A stretch of DNA of 64,000 bases from Pedobacter cryoconitis (GTDB taxonomy: Bacteria > Bacteroidota > Bacteroidia > Sphingobacteriales > Sphingobacteriaceae): positions 103,124 through 167,123 of the forward strand of contig NZ_JACHCC010000006.1 in assembly GCF_014207135.1 (NCBI RefSeq), in the 5' to 3' direction. A program made the position numbers and the translations under genes. Shown here piece after piece: positions 25,338 through 35,444 of this stretch (the first letter of the stretch is position 1; each line of letters begins with the position of its first letter). The notes under the pieces were generated by a model. It was not told where the DNA came from. It did not search any database and saw nothing but the letters and a program-made list of their open reading frames with translations.

Positions 25338-26330
25338 ATGGCAATTTTAGCATTTCAGAAACCCGATAAGGTCATCATGCAGAAATCAACGGATTTCGAT
25401 GGTATATTTGAATTTCGTCCTTTAGAACCCGGTTTCGGTGTAACAATTGGTAATGCCTTAAGAAGAATTCTTCTTTCTTCTTTAGAAGGGTATGCCATTA
25501 CAAGTATTCGTTTTTCTGGCGTATCACATGAATTTTCTACAATGAAAGGTGTTGTAGAGGATTTAACTGAAATTATCCTTAATTTGAAACAGGTTCGTTT
25601 TAAAAAAGCTGGTGATTCAGGTGATTCTGAAAAAGTTTTTATTGTAGTTAATGGCCAGGATCAATTTCTTGCAGGTGACATCACTAAATTCTCTAACAAC
25701 TTCGAAGTTCTTAATCCGGATTTCGTAATTTGTAACATGGAGAAATCAGTGACTTTAGAGGTAGAATTGACTATCAATAAAGGACGTGGTTATGTTCCGG
25801 CTGAAGAAAACAAAATTAATGATGCTGTTGTTGGTGTAATCGCTATCGATTCGATCTTTACTCCAATGAAAAATGTAAAATACACGATTGAAAACTATCG
25901 TGTTGAGCAGAAAACAGATTACGAAAAATTAATTTTAGATATCTCTACTGACGGATCTATTCATCCTGAAGAGGCATTGAAAGAAGCAGCCAAAATTTTA
26001 ATTCAGCATTTCATGCTGTTCTCTGATGAGAACTTAGTATTAGAATCTCAGGCTAAAGAAGAAACTAAAGAAGTTGACGAGGAAATCTTACATATGCGTA
26101 AAATCCTTAAAACTGAATTAGTTGATCTTGACTTATCAGTTCGTGCATTAAACTGCCTTAAAGCAGCTGATATCCGCACACTGGCAGACCTTGTTTCTTA
26201 TGATGTAGCTGATATGTTAAAATTCAGAAACTTCGGTAAGAAATCATTAACTGAAATCCAGGAATTAGTAAAATCTAAAAGCTTATCATTCGGTATGAAT
26301 TTAGGTAAATACAAACTGGACGAAGAATAA
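25338..26330 (+). CDS. rpoA: DNA-directed RNA polymerase subunit alpha
   Basis: A 330-residue subunit that scaffolds RNA polymerase assembly and contacts upstream promoter DNA and activators. The N-terminal dimerisation domain has [20 protein letters not shown] and [13 protein letters not shown]. The C-terminal domain (about 245-330) has [20 protein letters not shown] and the [13 protein letters not shown] helix-hairpin-helix. Length is normal. It sits between rpsD and rplQ as in most bacteria, with hairpins in both flanking gaps. Confidence 0.99.
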   Translation: MAILAFQKPDKVIMQKSTDFDGIFEFRPLEPGFGVTIGNALRRILLSSLEGYAITSIRFSGVSHEFSTMKGVVEDLTEIILNLKQVRFKKAGDSGDSEKVFIVVNGQDQFLAGDITKFSNNFEVLNPDFVICNMEKSVTLEVELTINKGRGYVPAEENKINDAVVGVIAIDSIFTPMKNVKYTIENYRVEQKTDYEKLILDISTDGSIHPEEALKEAAKILIQHFMLFSDENLVLESQAKEETKEVDEEILHMRKILKTELVDLDLSVRALNCLKAADIRTLADLVSYDVADMLKFRNFGKKSLTEIQELVKSKSLSFGMNLGKYKLDEE

Positions 26331-26360
26331 TTTCAACAGACAAATAACAATATTGTTAAT

Positions 26361-26403
26361 AGTGTGTAATTCCCTCTTTAATTGAGAAGAGACGGTACAC
26401 ACT
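26361..26403 (+). other. Hairpin upstream of rplQ
   Basis: AGTGTGTA (26361-26368) pairs with TACACACT (26396-26403), with inner CTCTT/AAGAG (26374-26378 with 26387-26391). It ends 13 bp before the rplQ start and there is no T-run. It may be a regulatory or processing structure. Confidence 0.55.
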
Positions 26404-26416
26404 GAATAAAAAAAAA

Positions 26417-26950
26417 ATGAGACACGGTAAAAAACACAATCACTTAGGCAGAACTAAGTCCCATCGTAAAGCGATGTTGGCTAACATGGCCTCATCATTG
26501 ATCAAACACAAAAGAATCTCTACTACTTTAGCAAAAGCAAAAGCTTTGCGTATGTATGTTGAGCCTTTGATCACTAAATCTAAAAACGATACTACTCACT
26601 CTCGTCGTACTGTTTTCAGTTATTTACAGGACAAAGATTCAGTTACTGAATTGTTCCGTGACATAGCTACGAAAGTTGCTAACCGTCCAGGTGGTTATAC
26701 CAGAATTATCAAATTAAACAATCGTTTAGGTGATAATGCTGAGATGGCATTAATCGAGTTGGTTGATTACAACGAAGTTTACGGTAAAGAAGCTGCTACA
26801 GAAGAAAAGAAAACTACCCGTCGTGGAAGAAGCAAATCTACTGCTAAAAAAGCTGACGCTACTGAAGCTCCTGCTAAAGCAGAAGCAACTGCAGAAGCGG
26901 TTGTTGAAGCACCAGCTGCTGAAGAAACAAAAGAAGATAAAGGAGAATAA
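26417..26950 (+). CDS. rplQ: 50S ribosomal protein L17 with Ala/Glu/Lys-rich C-terminal extension
   Basis: A 177-residue large-subunit protein; the conserved core [20 protein letters not shown] to ALIELVDYN covers residues 1-119. About 55 further residues form a low-complexity tail, first basic ([15 protein letters not shown], about 131-145) and then Ala/Glu-rich and acidic. Such tails on L17 occur in the phylum and are probably disordered. The gene ends the ribosomal cluster and is followed by a terminator. Confidence 0.97.
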   Translation: MRHGKKHNHLGRTKSHRKAMLANMASSLIKHKRISTTLAKAKALRMYVEPLITKSKNDTTHSRRTVFSYLQDKDSVTELFRDIATKVANRPGGYTRIIKLNNRLGDNAEMALIELVDYNEVYGKEAATEEKKTTRRGRSKSTAKKADATEAPAKAEATAEAVVEAPAAEETKEDKGE

Positions 26951-26973
26951 TATTCTTCCTCATCAAAATACAG

Positions 26974-27007
26974 ATAGCCCTGTTCTTAATTGGACAGGGC
27001 TATTCTT
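26974..27007 (+). terminator. Terminator of the ribosomal-protein cluster
   Basis: ATAGCCCTGTTC (26974-26985) and GGACAGGGCTAT (26992-27003) form a 12-bp stem with one G-U pair and a TTAATT loop, followed by TTCTTA. It ends the rplQ transcript. Confidence 0.8.
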
Positions 27008-27015
27008 ATATATAA

Positions 27016-27053
27016 GACCATAGTAAATTATATATGATCATAGTAAATCTATA
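27016..27053 (+). repeat. Direct repeat with 20-bp spacing before the methyltransferase gene
   Basis: CATAGTAAAT occurs at 27019-27028 and 27039-27048, each preceded by GAC or GAT and followed by a TATA stretch. The 20-bp period equals two helical turns, and the second copy ends 11 bp before the start codon. It could be a pair of regulator sites. Confidence 0.4.
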
Positions 27054-27058
27054 ATTTT

Positions 27059-28246
27059 ATGTCCAATCAATCTCTCCTTCAGGAATTCCAGCAACAGTTA
27101 GCAGATAGTATCCCGTCTAATGTATTTGTTAAAGTCTCCCTTGGTAATTACAAGGGTAATGACAAGGAACTAAAGAATGTATATGTACGTAGGATAAAGA
27201 TTAAAAAAGTAGAAATGCTTTCTTTTACTTACCGGAACAAAACCAGGGACATCGTAAAGAATTTTTCAATCGCGGATGGCCTGACCAGAATTAATCATTT
27301 TATCAGCAATGATTTTAAGATCTGTACTTTTTTCAGCACGGAGAAAGAAGTGATTGTTGAACACGATAAAAAAGGAATAATCTCTGTTAGGGAACGGCTC
27401 ATTAAAACTGAAGTTCCTGTTACGCTTTCTCATGACAAAGAAAAGAAAAGATTGATTCAGCCTGCGGGTAAGACTTACTTGCAGGAATTAAAAATCAGTG
27501 ACGCTAATGGTGCTGTTTATAAAAATGCACAGGATAAATATAAACAGATTAATCAGTATATCGCGTTATTGGATCCGCTGATCAGAACTTTGCCTGCCAG
27601 GGGAATGAAAAATGTGGTAGATATGGGCTCTGGTAAAGGTTATCTTACTTTCGCTTTATATGATTACCTGGTTAATGTATTAAAAACAGAGGCGAAAGTT
27701 ACTGGTGTGGAATATCGTCAGGACCTGGTTGATTTATGTAATAAAATAGCATCGGGGTCAAACTTTACAGGACTTGATTTTGTTCAGGGTACTATAGAAG
27801 ATTATGAGGCTGAAAATATTAACTTATTGATTGCTTTACATGCCTGCGATACGGCTACTGATGATGCAATTTATAAGGGGATAAAAGGGAATGCCGAACT
27901 CATTGTGGTTGCACCTTGTTGTCATAAGCAAATCAGAAGACAAATAGAAAAAGGAAAGGCTGTAAATGAGCTGGAATTCTTAACTAAGTATGGTATCTTT
28001 TTAGAACGCCAGGCGGAAATGGTGACTGATGGGATCAGAGCATTAATACTGGAATATTTTGGGTACAAGACGAAAGTATTTGAATTTATCTCTGATGCAC
28101 ACACGCCAAAGAATGTATTGGTAGTGGGGGTGAAAACCAAGGAGCAACTGGTAGCTAAAGAAGAGATCCTGGAGAAAATTAAAAGGACAAAAGCATATTT
28201 TGGCATTGAGTATCATCATCTTGAAAAATTAGCTGATCTGATGTAA
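27059..28246 (+). CDS. Class I SAM-dependent methyltransferase, Methyltransf_32 type
   Basis: A 395-residue cytosolic enzyme. The N-terminal half (about 1-160) is unassigned and rich in Lys and Arg, perhaps a nucleic-acid-binding part. The methyltransferase fold begins near 185 with VVDMGSGKGYLTFALYDYL (motif I, SAM binding), followed by VTGVEYRQDLVDLC, the LLIALHACDTATDDAI segment and IVVAPCCHKQ. The last two match the Methyltransf_32 / METTL25-like family, where the Cys-containing motif is common. The substrate is unknown; an RNA or protein target is plausible. It stands alone between the ribosomal cluster and dnaK. Confidence 0.75.
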   Translation: MSNQSLLQEFQQQLADSIPSNVFVKVSLGNYKGNDKELKNVYVRRIKIKKVEMLSFTYRNKTRDIVKNFSIADGLTRINHFISNDFKICTFFSTEKEVIVEHDKKGIISVRERLIKTEVPVTLSHDKEKKRLIQPAGKTYLQELKISDANGAVYKNAQDKYKQINQYIALLDPLIRTLPARGMKNVVDMGSGKGYLTFALYDYLVNVLKTEAKVTGVEYRQDLVDLCNKIASGSNFTGLDFVQGTIEDYEAENINLLIALHACDTATDDAIYKGIKGNAELIVVAPCCHKQIRRQIEKGKAVNELEFLTKYGIFLERQAEMVTDGIRALILEYFGYKTKVFEFISDAHTPKNVLVVGVKTKEQLVAKEEILEKIKRTKAYFGIEYHHLEKLADLM

Positions 28247-28262
28247 TGACGGCCTCCGGTAA

Positions 28263-28285
28263 TGTCATTTCTGACAACCTGTCAG
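28263..28285. promoter_or_regulatory. TGTCA/TGACA palindrome cluster upstream of dnaK
   Basis: CTGACA (28271-28276) and TGTCAG (28280-28285) are perfect inverted half-sites around ACC, with an additional TGTCA at 28263-28267. The group is about 140 bp upstream of dnaK. It is unlike CIRCE and could be an operator for an unknown regulator. Confidence 0.35.
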
Positions 28286-28425
28286 CAATGTAAAAGGTTT
28301 TTATTTACATTTTAACCAAAATATAAAAACCTGTGCCGGTTTACCTGACAAAAGCCAATTGGCACATTGCTTGTTAAATAGAATTAGAAAATAAGAATTC
28401 ATCACATAAACAAAGATAAAATAGC

Positions 28426-30339
28426 ATGTCAAAAATTATTGGTATAGACTTAGGAACAACAAACTCTTGCGTAGCCGTAATGGAAGGTAACGAACCTGTA
28501 GTTATAGCCAACAGTGAGGGTAAACGTACAACGCCATCCATTGTTGCATTTGCAGAAAATGGTGAGCGTAAAGTAGGTGATTCTGCAAAACGCCAGGCGA
28601 TCACTAACCCAACAAAAACAATTTATTCAATTAAGCGCTTCATGGGCAGCAGCTTTGCTGAGGTTTCCAAAGAAGCTGGTCGCGTACCTTACAAAGTTGT
28701 AAAAGGCGACAACAATACTCCACGTGTTGAAATTGACGACCGTAAATATACTCCACAGGAAATTTCTGCAATGATTCTGCAGAAAATGAAAAAAACTGCT
28801 GAAGACTTTTTAGGTCATGAAGTAACAGAAGCAGTTATTACTGTTCCTGCTTATTTCAACGATGCTCAACGTCAGGCTACTAAAGAAGCTGGTGAAATCG
28901 CTGGTTTAACAGTTAAACGTATCATCAACGAGCCAACTGCTGCTGCTTTAGCTTATGGTTTGGACAAAGCACACAAAGACATGAAAATTGTTGTGTTTGA
29001 CTGTGGTGGTGGTACTCATGACGTTTCTGTATTGGAATTAGGTGATGGTGTATTTGAAGTAAAATCTACTGATGGTGATACACACTTAGGTGGTGATGAC
29101 TTTGACCACATTATCATTGACTGGTTAGCTGCTGAATTCAAAGCTGAAAATGGTATGGACCTTAGTCAGGATCCAATGGCATTACAACGTTTGAAAGAAG
29201 CTGCTGAGAAAGCTAAAATTGAGCTTTCAAGCACTACTTCTACTGAAATCAACTTACCATATATCACTGCTGATGCAAGCGGTCCGAAACACTTGGTTAG
29301 AACTTTAAGCCGTGCTAAATTTGAGCAACTGGCTGCTGATTTAATCAAACGTACTATCGAACCTTGTAAATCTGCTTTGAAAAACGCTGGTTTAAAAACT
29401 TCTGATATCGATGAGATCATTTTAGTTGGTGGTTCTACACGTATTCCTGCTATCCAGGAAGCTGTAAAAGCATTCTTCGGTAAAGAACCATCTAAAGGTG
29501 TAAACCCTGATGAGGTTGTAGCTATTGGTGCTGCAATTCAAGGTGGTGTTTTAACTGGTGAAGTTAAAGACGTATTGTTATTAGACGTAACTCCTCTTTC
29601 TTTAGGTATCGAGACTATGGGTGGTGTAATGACTAAACTGATTGAAGCAAATACTACTATCCCTTCTAAAAAAGCAGAAACCTTCTCTACAGCAGCTGAC
29701 AACCAGCCTTCGGTAGAAATCCACATCTTACAAGGTGAGCGTCCAATGGCTGCTCAGAACCGTACGATTGGTCGTTTTATCTTAGATGGTATTCCTCCTT
29801 CTCCACGTGGTGTTCCTCAGGTAGAAGTTGCATTTGATATTGATGCAAACGGTATCTTACACGTAAGTGCAAAAGATAAAGCTACTGGTAAAGAGCAAAA
29901 AATTCGTATTGAGGCTTCTTCAGGTTTAACTGATGAAGAAATCAAAAGAATGAAAGAAGAAGCTGAGCAGAATGCTGATGCTGATAAAATTGCTAAAGAA
30001 GAAGCTGATAAAATCAACAGCGCTGACGCTTTAATCTTCTCTACTGAGAAACAATTGAAAGAATTCGGTGAGAAAATCTCTGCTGATAAAAAAGCTCCGA
30101 TTGAAGCTGGATTAGCGAAATTACAAGCAGCACACGCTGCTAGAAACTTCGCTGATATCGATGCAGCTCAGGAAGAATTACAAGCAGCATGGAATGCAGC
30201 ATCTGAAGAGATGTACAAAGCTGGTCAGGAAGGCGCACCTGCTGAAGGTGGTGCTGAGCACGCAGCAAGCGGTCAGGCTGATTCAGCTGATAACGTTACT
30301 GATGTTGACTTTGAAGAAGTAAAAGACGACAAAAAATAA
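28426..30339 (+). CDS. dnaK: Molecular chaperone DnaK (Hsp70)
   Basis: A 637-residue ATP-dependent chaperone that binds exposed hydrophobic segments with help from DnaJ and GrpE. The ATPase domain has the phosphate loop [16 protein letters not shown] (5-20), [17 protein letters not shown] and [18 protein letters not shown]; the linker [15 protein letters not shown] leads into the substrate domain. The C-terminal tail ends in the acidic [13 protein letters not shown] typical of Hsp70. No dnaJ or grpE is adjacent. The 179-bp upstream gap holds no clear consensus promoter but does hold a TGACA/TGTCA palindrome. Two terminators follow. Confidence 0.99.
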   Translation: MSKIIGIDLGTTNSCVAVMEGNEPVVIANSEGKRTTPSIVAFAENGERKVGDSAKRQAITNPTKTIYSIKRFMGSSFAEVSKEAGRVPYKVVKGDNNTPRVEIDDRKYTPQEISAMILQKMKKTAEDFLGHEVTEAVITVPAYFNDAQRQATKEAGEIAGLTVKRIINEPTAAALAYGLDKAHKDMKIVVFDCGGGTHDVSVLELGDGVFEVKSTDGDTHLGGDDFDHIIIDWLAAEFKAENGMDLSQDPMALQRLKEAAEKAKIELSSTTSTEINLPYITADASGPKHLVRTLSRAKFEQLAADLIKRTIEPCKSALKNAGLKTSDIDEIILVGGSTRIPAIQEAVKAFFGKEPSKGVNPDEVVAIGAAIQGGVLTGEVKDVLLLDVTPLSLGIETMGGVMTKLIEANTTIPSKKAETFSTAADNQPSVEIHILQGERPMAAQNRTIGRFILDGIPPSPRGVPQVEVAFDIDANGILHVSAKDKATGKEQKIRIEASSGLTDEEIKRMKEEAEQNADADKIAKEEADKINSADALIFSTEKQLKEFGEKISADKKAPIEAGLAKLQAAHAARNFADIDAAQEELQAAWNAASEEMYKAGQEGAPAEGGAEHAASGQADSADNVTDVDFEEVKDDKK

Positions 30340-30356
30340 GCTTAGCTTATCTCAAT

Positions 30357-30393
30357 AAAAAAGAGGGTAGATGAAAATCTATCCTCTTTTTTT
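30357..30393 (+). terminator. Terminator after dnaK
   Basis: 30357-30372 and 30377-30392 form a 16-bp stem with one mismatch around GAAA, flanked by A- and T-runs. It lies 17 bp after the dnaK stop. Confidence 0.88.
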
Positions 30394-30402
30394 ATGGGTC
30401 AA

Positions 30403-30435
30403 AAAAAAGCCTTAAACTTAGTTTAAGGCTTTTTT
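30403..30435. terminator. Second bidirectional hairpin between dnaK and the nucleotidyltransferase gene
   Basis: 30403-30417 and 30421-30435 are perfect reverse complements around TTA, with A- and T-runs at the base. It lies immediately at the 3' end of the minus-strand gene and probably terminates it. Confidence 0.88.
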
Positions 30436-30440
30436 ACTAT

Positions 30441-31340
30441 TTAGTTCCAGAGATTCTCCGGATAGATACCATCTTTGATCAGCTGGTCTATAGAAGCCTG
30501 TACAATAGGTTTATCTTCTTTATAAGTTACCCCGAACCATTTACTGTCAGTTGGAACTACCTTGAAATCGGCAGTATCCGAATTGATTAAACTATCAGCA
30601 ACCAATGGAATGAAAAACTCAGCTTTTGGATTGTCTTTGTTTTCTTTCGCAAAATCTCTGAATAGTTCTTCAGAAATTTTAAATACCTCTGGTGTGAAAC
30701 CCCAGAAATTCATAGATACTCTGGTGTCTAAGGATAGTGGATATTGTTTCTCTTCTTCTTCATAAACAATAGCATCACCTGCATGAAGAACTTTTGTACG
30801 TTCAACGATTTCTTCCAGGTAATCATCAGCGCTTACTTTGCATACTCCACGTGATACAGAACCATAATCTGACAAAGTTTTACCAATTTCGTAACCAATC
30901 ATTGAATAGTTACTGTCATTAACTTCTTCTGTCAGGAATTTTACCATTTTCTCATAAGCATCCAGACCATAGAAGTCATCTGCATTGATTACGCAGAAAG
31001 GCTCTTTGATGGCATGTCTTGCTGCTAAAACTGCATGGGCAGTTCCCCATGGTTTACTTCTTTCTATTTCCAGATCGATCCCGTATTGTTTCAAGTCAAA
31101 ATTCTGGAAAACGTAGTCTGTCTCTATTTTGCCTTTAAGTTTTGCATCAAAGATCTCCTTAAAATTCTCTACGTATTCTTCTTTAATAATAAAGACAACT
31201 TTCCCGAAGCCAGCTTTGATAGCATCGTAAATGGAATAGTCGATGATGGTCTCTCCATTAGGACCAAAACCGTCAATTTGTTTCATGCTGCCATAGCGGC
31301 TTGCCATACCGGCTGCGAGTATTAATAAGGTGGGTTTCAT
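30441..31340 (-). CDS. Sugar-phosphate nucleotidyltransferase (NTP_transferase family)
   Basis: A 299-residue cytosolic enzyme that would join an NTP and a sugar phosphate to make an activated sugar. The N-terminus has the nucleotide-binding LILAAGMASRYGSMKQIDGF (residues 5-24), a variant of the GxGTRxxPxTK signature in which Lys20 may play the catalytic role. GTAHAVLAARHAIKEPFCVI and NADDFYG follow, with Asp residues for the metal. The exact nucleotide and sugar are not readable. It precedes the M42 peptidase on the same strand order but is separated from it by a short gap of 21 bp, so the two may be cotranscribed (peptidase first). Confidence 0.85.
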   Translation of the reverse strand: MKPTLLILAAGMASRYGSMKQIDGFGPNGETIIDYSIYDAIKAGFGKVVFIIKEEYVENFKEIFDAKLKGKIETDYVFQNFDLKQYGIDLEIERSKPWGTAHAVLAARHAIKEPFCVINADDFYGLDAYEKMVKFLTEEVNDSNYSMIGYEIGKTLSDYGSVSRGVCKVSADDYLEEIVERTKVLHAGDAIVYEEEEKQYPLSLDTRVSMNFWGFTPEVFKISEELFRDFAKENKDNPKAEFFIPLVADSLINSDTADFKVVPTDSKWFGVTYKEDKPIVQASIDQLIKDGIYPENLWN

Positions 31341-31361
31341 TCTTCTTATAATTTTTTTAAT

Positions 31362-32477
31362 TTATTTATTGTACTTAAAATCGTGATCTTTTTTAATGTT
31401 TAACAAAGCATGATAGATCAGGCTGATGACATTGTCTACATCTTCTTTATGTACCATTTCAACTGTGGTATGCATATAACGCAGGGGTAAAGAGATTAGT
31501 GCCGAAGGTACACCGCCATTTGAATAGGCAAAAGCATCAGTATCAGTTCCGGTCGAGCGGGACGAAGCCTGACGCTGGAACGGGATGTCATTTTTCTGAG
31601 CTGTCTCAATCAGTAATTTATTCAGGTTTGTCTGTACTGCTGGTGCATAAGATACGACCGGACCTAAACCACAGGCTAAATCACCCTGGGTTATTTTGTT
31701 GATCATCGGTGTTGTGGTATCGTGCGTTACATCAGTAACGATAGCTACATGCGGCTTAATTCTGTCCGCAATCATTTCGGCACCTCTCAAGCCTATCTCT
31801 TCCTGAACAGAATTAACTATGTATAAACCGAAAGGTAATTTTTGTTTATTCTCTTTCAGTAAACGGGCTACTTCAGCAATCATAAATCCACCAGCGCGGT
31901 TATCTAAAGCACGACCTACATAATAGCGGTCGTTCAGTACCATGAATTCATCTTCATAAGTAATTACGCAGCCTACATGGATACCTAAAGCTTCAACTTC
32001 GTCTTTGGTTGTACAACCGCAGTCAAGAAATATGTTTTTTAATGCTGGTGCTTCTTCTTTTTCTCCTGCACCACGGGTATGGATTGCAGGCCATCCGAAA
32101 ACAGCTTTGACCATTCCTTTATCAGTATGGATATTTACGCGTTTAGAAGGGGCAATCTGATGATCTGAGCCACCATTACGAATGACGTAAATTAATCCGT
32201 CTGAGGTGATATAATTGACAAACCAGGAGATTTCATCGGCATGAGCCTCAATAACTACTTTATATTCTGCTTTTGGGTTGATGACACCTACAGCAGTTCC
32301 GTAGTTGTCGATAAAACTTTCATCGATATAAGGTTTCAAATAGTCTAACCAAAGTTTCTGACCAGGGTATTCAAATCCTGTTGGGGATGGGTTATTGATA
32401 TATTCTTCAAAAAACTGGAGTGATTTCTTAGTTACAACAGACACATGTTTCTGCTTCTCGTCTTTCTTTTTAGCCAT
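31362..32477 (-). CDS. M42 family aminopeptidase
   Basis: A 371-residue cytosolic di-metal peptidase. Metal ligands and the catalytic Glu appear in order: His and Asp in EAHADEISWFV, Asp in ALDNRAGGF, the Glu pair in SVQEEIGLRGAE, Asp in VTDVTHDTTTP and His in RYMHTTVEMVHKEDV. These define the M42 (glutamyl aminopeptidase / tetrahedral aminopeptidase) family, which removes N-terminal residues from peptides. Some relatives were mislabelled as endoglucanases. The start at 32477 begins with a basic, charged segment and no signal peptide. It heads a short minus-strand pair with the nucleotidyltransferase gene. Confidence 0.9.
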   Translation of the reverse strand: MAKKKDEKQKHVSVVTKKSLQFFEEYINNPSPTGFEYPGQKLWLDYLKPYIDESFIDNYGTAVGVINPKAEYKVVIEAHADEISWFVNYITSDGLIYVIRNGGSDHQIAPSKRVNIHTDKGMVKAVFGWPAIHTRGAGEKEEAPALKNIFLDCGCTTKDEVEALGIHVGCVITYEDEFMVLNDRYYVGRALDNRAGGFMIAEVARLLKENKQKLPFGLYIVNSVQEEIGLRGAEMIADRIKPHVAIVTDVTHDTTTPMINKITQGDLACGLGPVVSYAPAVQTNLNKLLIETAQKNDIPFQRQASSRSTGTDTDAFAYSNGGVPSALISLPLRYMHTTVEMVHKEDVDNVISLIYHALLNIKKDHDFKYNK

Positions 32478-32624
32478 CTTTATATGTTTATGATAAACAA
32501 ATATATAAAGATGGCTTTAAGCATCAAGTCTATTGTTGATATCTAGACCGATATTGACAGAATAAACACGATTTTGAGGGCTTATTCTTTTATTTTCCCC
32601 ATTTCTGGGTAGTAATTATTTTTT

Positions 32625-34169
32625 TTACAAAGGGATATTTCCATGTTTTTTACGTGGATTATTTACCACTTTGTTCTCGAGCATTTTAAACGCGCTGATT
32701 AACCGGGAGCGGGTACTGGCCGGTTCGATAACTTCGTCTATAAAACCACGTTCGGCAGCACGGTAAGGATTGGCGAAAATCTCTGCATATTCCTTTTCTT
32801 TCTCTAACAGTTTGGCAGCCGGATCGGCAGCACTGCTGATTTCCTTTTTGAAGATGATTTCAGCAGCTCCTTTAGCACCCATTACAGCGATCTCGGCAGT
32901 TGGCCAGGCGTAGTTCATATCCGCACCAATATGTTTGGAGTTCATGACATCATAAGCACCTCCATAGGCCTTTCTGATAATTACTGTAATTCTAGGTACT
33001 GTAGCCTCACTGAAGGCATAAAGTAGTTTTGCCCCGTTTTTGATAATTCCATTCCATTCCTGGTCTGTGCCGGGAAGGAAACCCGGGACGTCTTCAAGGA
33101 CCAGTAACGGAATATTGAAACAATCGCAGAACCTGACAAAACGGGCAGCTTTAACAGAAGCATTATTGTCGAGTACACCAGCAAGATAGGCAGGCTGATT
33201 GGCCACAATACCAATACTTCTTCCTGCGAGCCTGGCGAAACCGACCACAATATTTTCTGCAAAATCTTTATGAACTTCGAGAAAACTACCCTGATCACTC
33301 AGCTGATCAATAACACCTCTTACATCATAGGGCTGATTAGCATTCTCCGGAATAATCTTATTCAAGGATGGTCTTGATTCCTGCTGATCCGGTTTATAAG
33401 CCAGCAGGGCAGGAGTTTCCTCGCAATTCTGCGGCATATAACTCAGCAATTGTTTGATATGATTAATGGCATCCAGTTCATTCACACAGGAGAAATGGGT
33501 AACCCCGGATTTTGTAGCATGTGTACTGGCGCCACCCAGTTCCTCGGAACTTACTTCTTCGTGTGTAACTGTTTTAACCACATTGGGGCCGGTTACAAAC
33601 ATATAGGAAGTGTTTTCTACCATCAGAGTAAAATCTGTTATGGCAGGAGAGTAAACTGCACCTCCGGCACAAGGCCCCATAATGGCTGAAAGCTGAGGGA
33701 TAACACCGGAGGCCTGGACGTTCCGGTAAAAAATATCAGCATAACCTCCTAATGAAACTACACCCTCCTGTATACGGGCTCCACCGCTGTCATTTAAACC
33801 TATTAAAGGAGCTCCTGTCTTTAAGGCCATTTCCATGATCTTGCATATTTTTTCTGCATGGGTCTCAGAAAGTGAACCTCCGAATACGGTAAAATCCTGA
33901 GAGAAAATATAAACAAGCCGGCCATTGATATTTCCGTAGCCGGTAACCACACCATCTCCCGGATATTTTTCGGTCTCCATCCCGAAATCGGTACTGCGAT
34001 GGGTGACAAACATTCCTATTTCCTGGAAAGAACCTTCATCCAGTAAAAAGTGTATACGTTCTCTTGCGGTTAATTTACCTTTTTTGTGCTGACTTTGTAT
34101 TCTTTGCGGACCTCCGCCTTCCTGTGCCTGTTCAATTTTATCCTGTAGTAACTTTATTTTATTATCCAT
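32625..34169 (-). CDS. pccB: Biotin-dependent acyl-CoA carboxylase, carboxyltransferase (beta) subunit
   Basis: A 514-residue cytosolic subunit that moves carboxylate from biotin to an acyl-CoA, most likely propionyl-CoA. The crotonase-type halves are both present: [35 protein letters not shown] and, in the second half, [20 protein letters not shown] and [20 protein letters not shown]. The segment [11 protein letters not shown] matches the beta subunit of propionyl-CoA carboxylase or methylmalonyl-CoA decarboxylase. No biotin carboxylase or carrier gene is nearby, so the partner subunits are encoded elsewhere. The gene name is by similarity. It shares strand with the downstream M42 peptidase but a 147-bp gap separates them. 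Confidence 0.88.
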   Translation of the reverse strand: MDNKIKLLQDKIEQAQEGGGPQRIQSQHKKGKLTARERIHFLLDEGSFQEIGMFVTHRSTDFGMETEKYPGDGVVTGYGNINGRLVYIFSQDFTVFGGSLSETHAEKICKIMEMALKTGAPLIGLNDSGGARIQEGVVSLGGYADIFYRNVQASGVIPQLSAIMGPCAGGAVYSPAITDFTLMVENTSYMFVTGPNVVKTVTHEEVSSEELGGASTHATKSGVTHFSCVNELDAINHIKQLLSYMPQNCEETPALLAYKPDQQESRPSLNKIIPENANQPYDVRGVIDQLSDQGSFLEVHKDFAENIVVGFARLAGRSIGIVANQPAYLAGVLDNNASVKAARFVRFCDCFNIPLLVLEDVPGFLPGTDQEWNGIIKNGAKLLYAFSEATVPRITVIIRKAYGGAYDVMNSKHIGADMNYAWPTAEIAVMGAKGAAEIIFKKEISSAADPAAKLLEKEKEYAEIFANPYRAAERGFIDEVIEPASTRSRLISAFKMLENKVVNNPRKKHGNIPL

Positions 34170-34211
34170 GGAATTAAGCTCGTTTGGTTTTCAGTTTTAT
34201 AAATGTATAAA

Positions 34212-35444
34212 TTACCAGCGATATTGTAAACGTGTGGTAAAGACATCATCTCTGATATCTTTTTGATAAGCTGTTAACTGGGTGGGAGCGTTGACTACAT
34301 GTTCATTATAAATGGTAAGTTTCAGTCTGGAATTAAATGTATAAGCAAAGCCATAGCCTAATGTACTGAATTTAATATCACCAGCTGTGGTATTATTATC
34401 CAGGCCAATCTGATTTTCACTGATTTTACGGTTGGGATCATATACGTCATAAGCGATTAAAACATTGACCTTGCTGTCTGAAATCTGCTGGGTAAACCAG
34501 ATATAATAACCCAAAAACTTTCTAAGGTAAAGATCTGTAGCTGGCTGGATAGAAAAGCTCTGGCTGGCCAGTGTCCCGCTAACTGTACTGGAAGCTGCTA
34601 CACCGGGCTGTATTCCCGCTACGTATTCTGCTTTCAGGTTAGTCTGTCCAAATGTATTGTCATACTGGAGCTGGATGTTGCCACCATAGTAGTTTCTTTT
34701 GAGGTTAGACCCCTTGATTTCGGGACTGGTGATTTTTGTAAAACCACTGCCGTTATCGGCATAGTAAGTATCTGTCGCACTGCGGACGCTACCTTTATAA
34801 ACTGACGCACCAAAGCTTACATGTAATTTTTTGTTGGCCAGACTGTCAAATTTAAAGGAAAGGTTACCGATAAGATCTTTTTTAGAGTCATAATCTCTGG
34901 CTGTGAGCCCGCTTCCGTTAACAACAGCGAGGTCTGCAGTCAGGAAACTGAGTGCTTTGACAGGTTTGTAGCTTAACATAGCTCCAATGTCACGCTCACG
35001 GGGCATGAGGGTCTGAAATACTCTTGCACGTTCAGGAAAATCCCTGTATCCTGAAGAATATACAATGGAGTAACCAAATGGCCTGTTAAACAGACCTGCG
35101 GTTAGCTGTAGTCTTTTGTTGTCAGGTTTATGCAATTGGATGAAGGCATCCATTAGCTGTACGCCATTCTGGGTAGCATCAAGCTGAAAGACGATGCTGG
35201 AATATTTATCTACCCGGTCAATCTTAAGACGGCCTCTGCGGATGATGAAGCGGTTATCTGAATTTTCAGCGAAGTCTCCGCCTGAAAAGGAGGAAATACC
35301 GGGTGATTGTGCTTTCTGGAACTGTGTCTGCAGATATCCTGTGATCTTGATATCATGAATATCATAAGAAGAAGGCTCATTATTACTCTGGCTAAAGACC
35401 AGTAGCGGGTAACATAAAATCAGGGTTAGCAGATTTTTTTTCAT
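34212..35444 (-). CDS. OprO/OprP-like outer-membrane porin
   Basis: A 410-residue beta-barrel protein with a signal peptide (KKNLLTLILCYPLLVFSQ). The barrel region begins IKITGYLQTQFQKAQSP and has the family's RFIIRRGRLKIDRVDKYSSI followed by LTAGLFNRPFGY and ERDIGAMLSY. This pattern is that of phosphate-selective porin-like proteins of the Bacteroidetes. The C-terminus ends YRW, an aromatic-terminal barrel signal. The substrate is not known; phosphate selectivity should not be assumed. It is 42 bp upstream of the carboxyltransferase gene on the same strand. Confidence 0.75.
   Translation of the reverse strand: MKKNLLTLILCYPLLVFSQSNNEPSSYDIHDIKITGYLQTQFQKAQSPGISSFSGGDFAENSDNRFIIRRGRLKIDRVDKYSSIVFQLDATQNGVQLMDAFIQLHKPDNKRLQLTAGLFNRPFGYSIVYSSGYRDFPERARVFQTLMPRERDIGAMLSYKPVKALSFLTADLAVVNGSGLTARDYDSKKDLIGNLSFKFDSLANKKLHVSFGASVYKGSVRSATDTYYADNGSGFTKITSPEIKGSNLKRNYYGGNIQLQYDNTFGQTNLKAEYVAGIQPGVAASSTVSGTLASQSFSIQPATDLYLRKFLGYYIWFTQQISDSKVNVLIAYDVYDPNRKISENQIGLDNNTTAGDIKFSTLGYGFAYTFNSRLKLTIYNEHVVNAPTQLTAYQKDIRDDVFTTRLQYRW

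Noticed and set aside
28359..28375. Sigma-54-like TTGGCAC ... TTGT sequence upstream of dnaK
   Set aside because: The -24 part is good, but the -12 part lacks the GC pair at the required position, and no activator site is seen. A chance match is likely.
30340..30440. Paired hairpins after dnaK as a possible repeat or attenuation element
   Set aside because: Two ordinary intrinsic terminators, one for each convergent transcript, explain the sequence fully.
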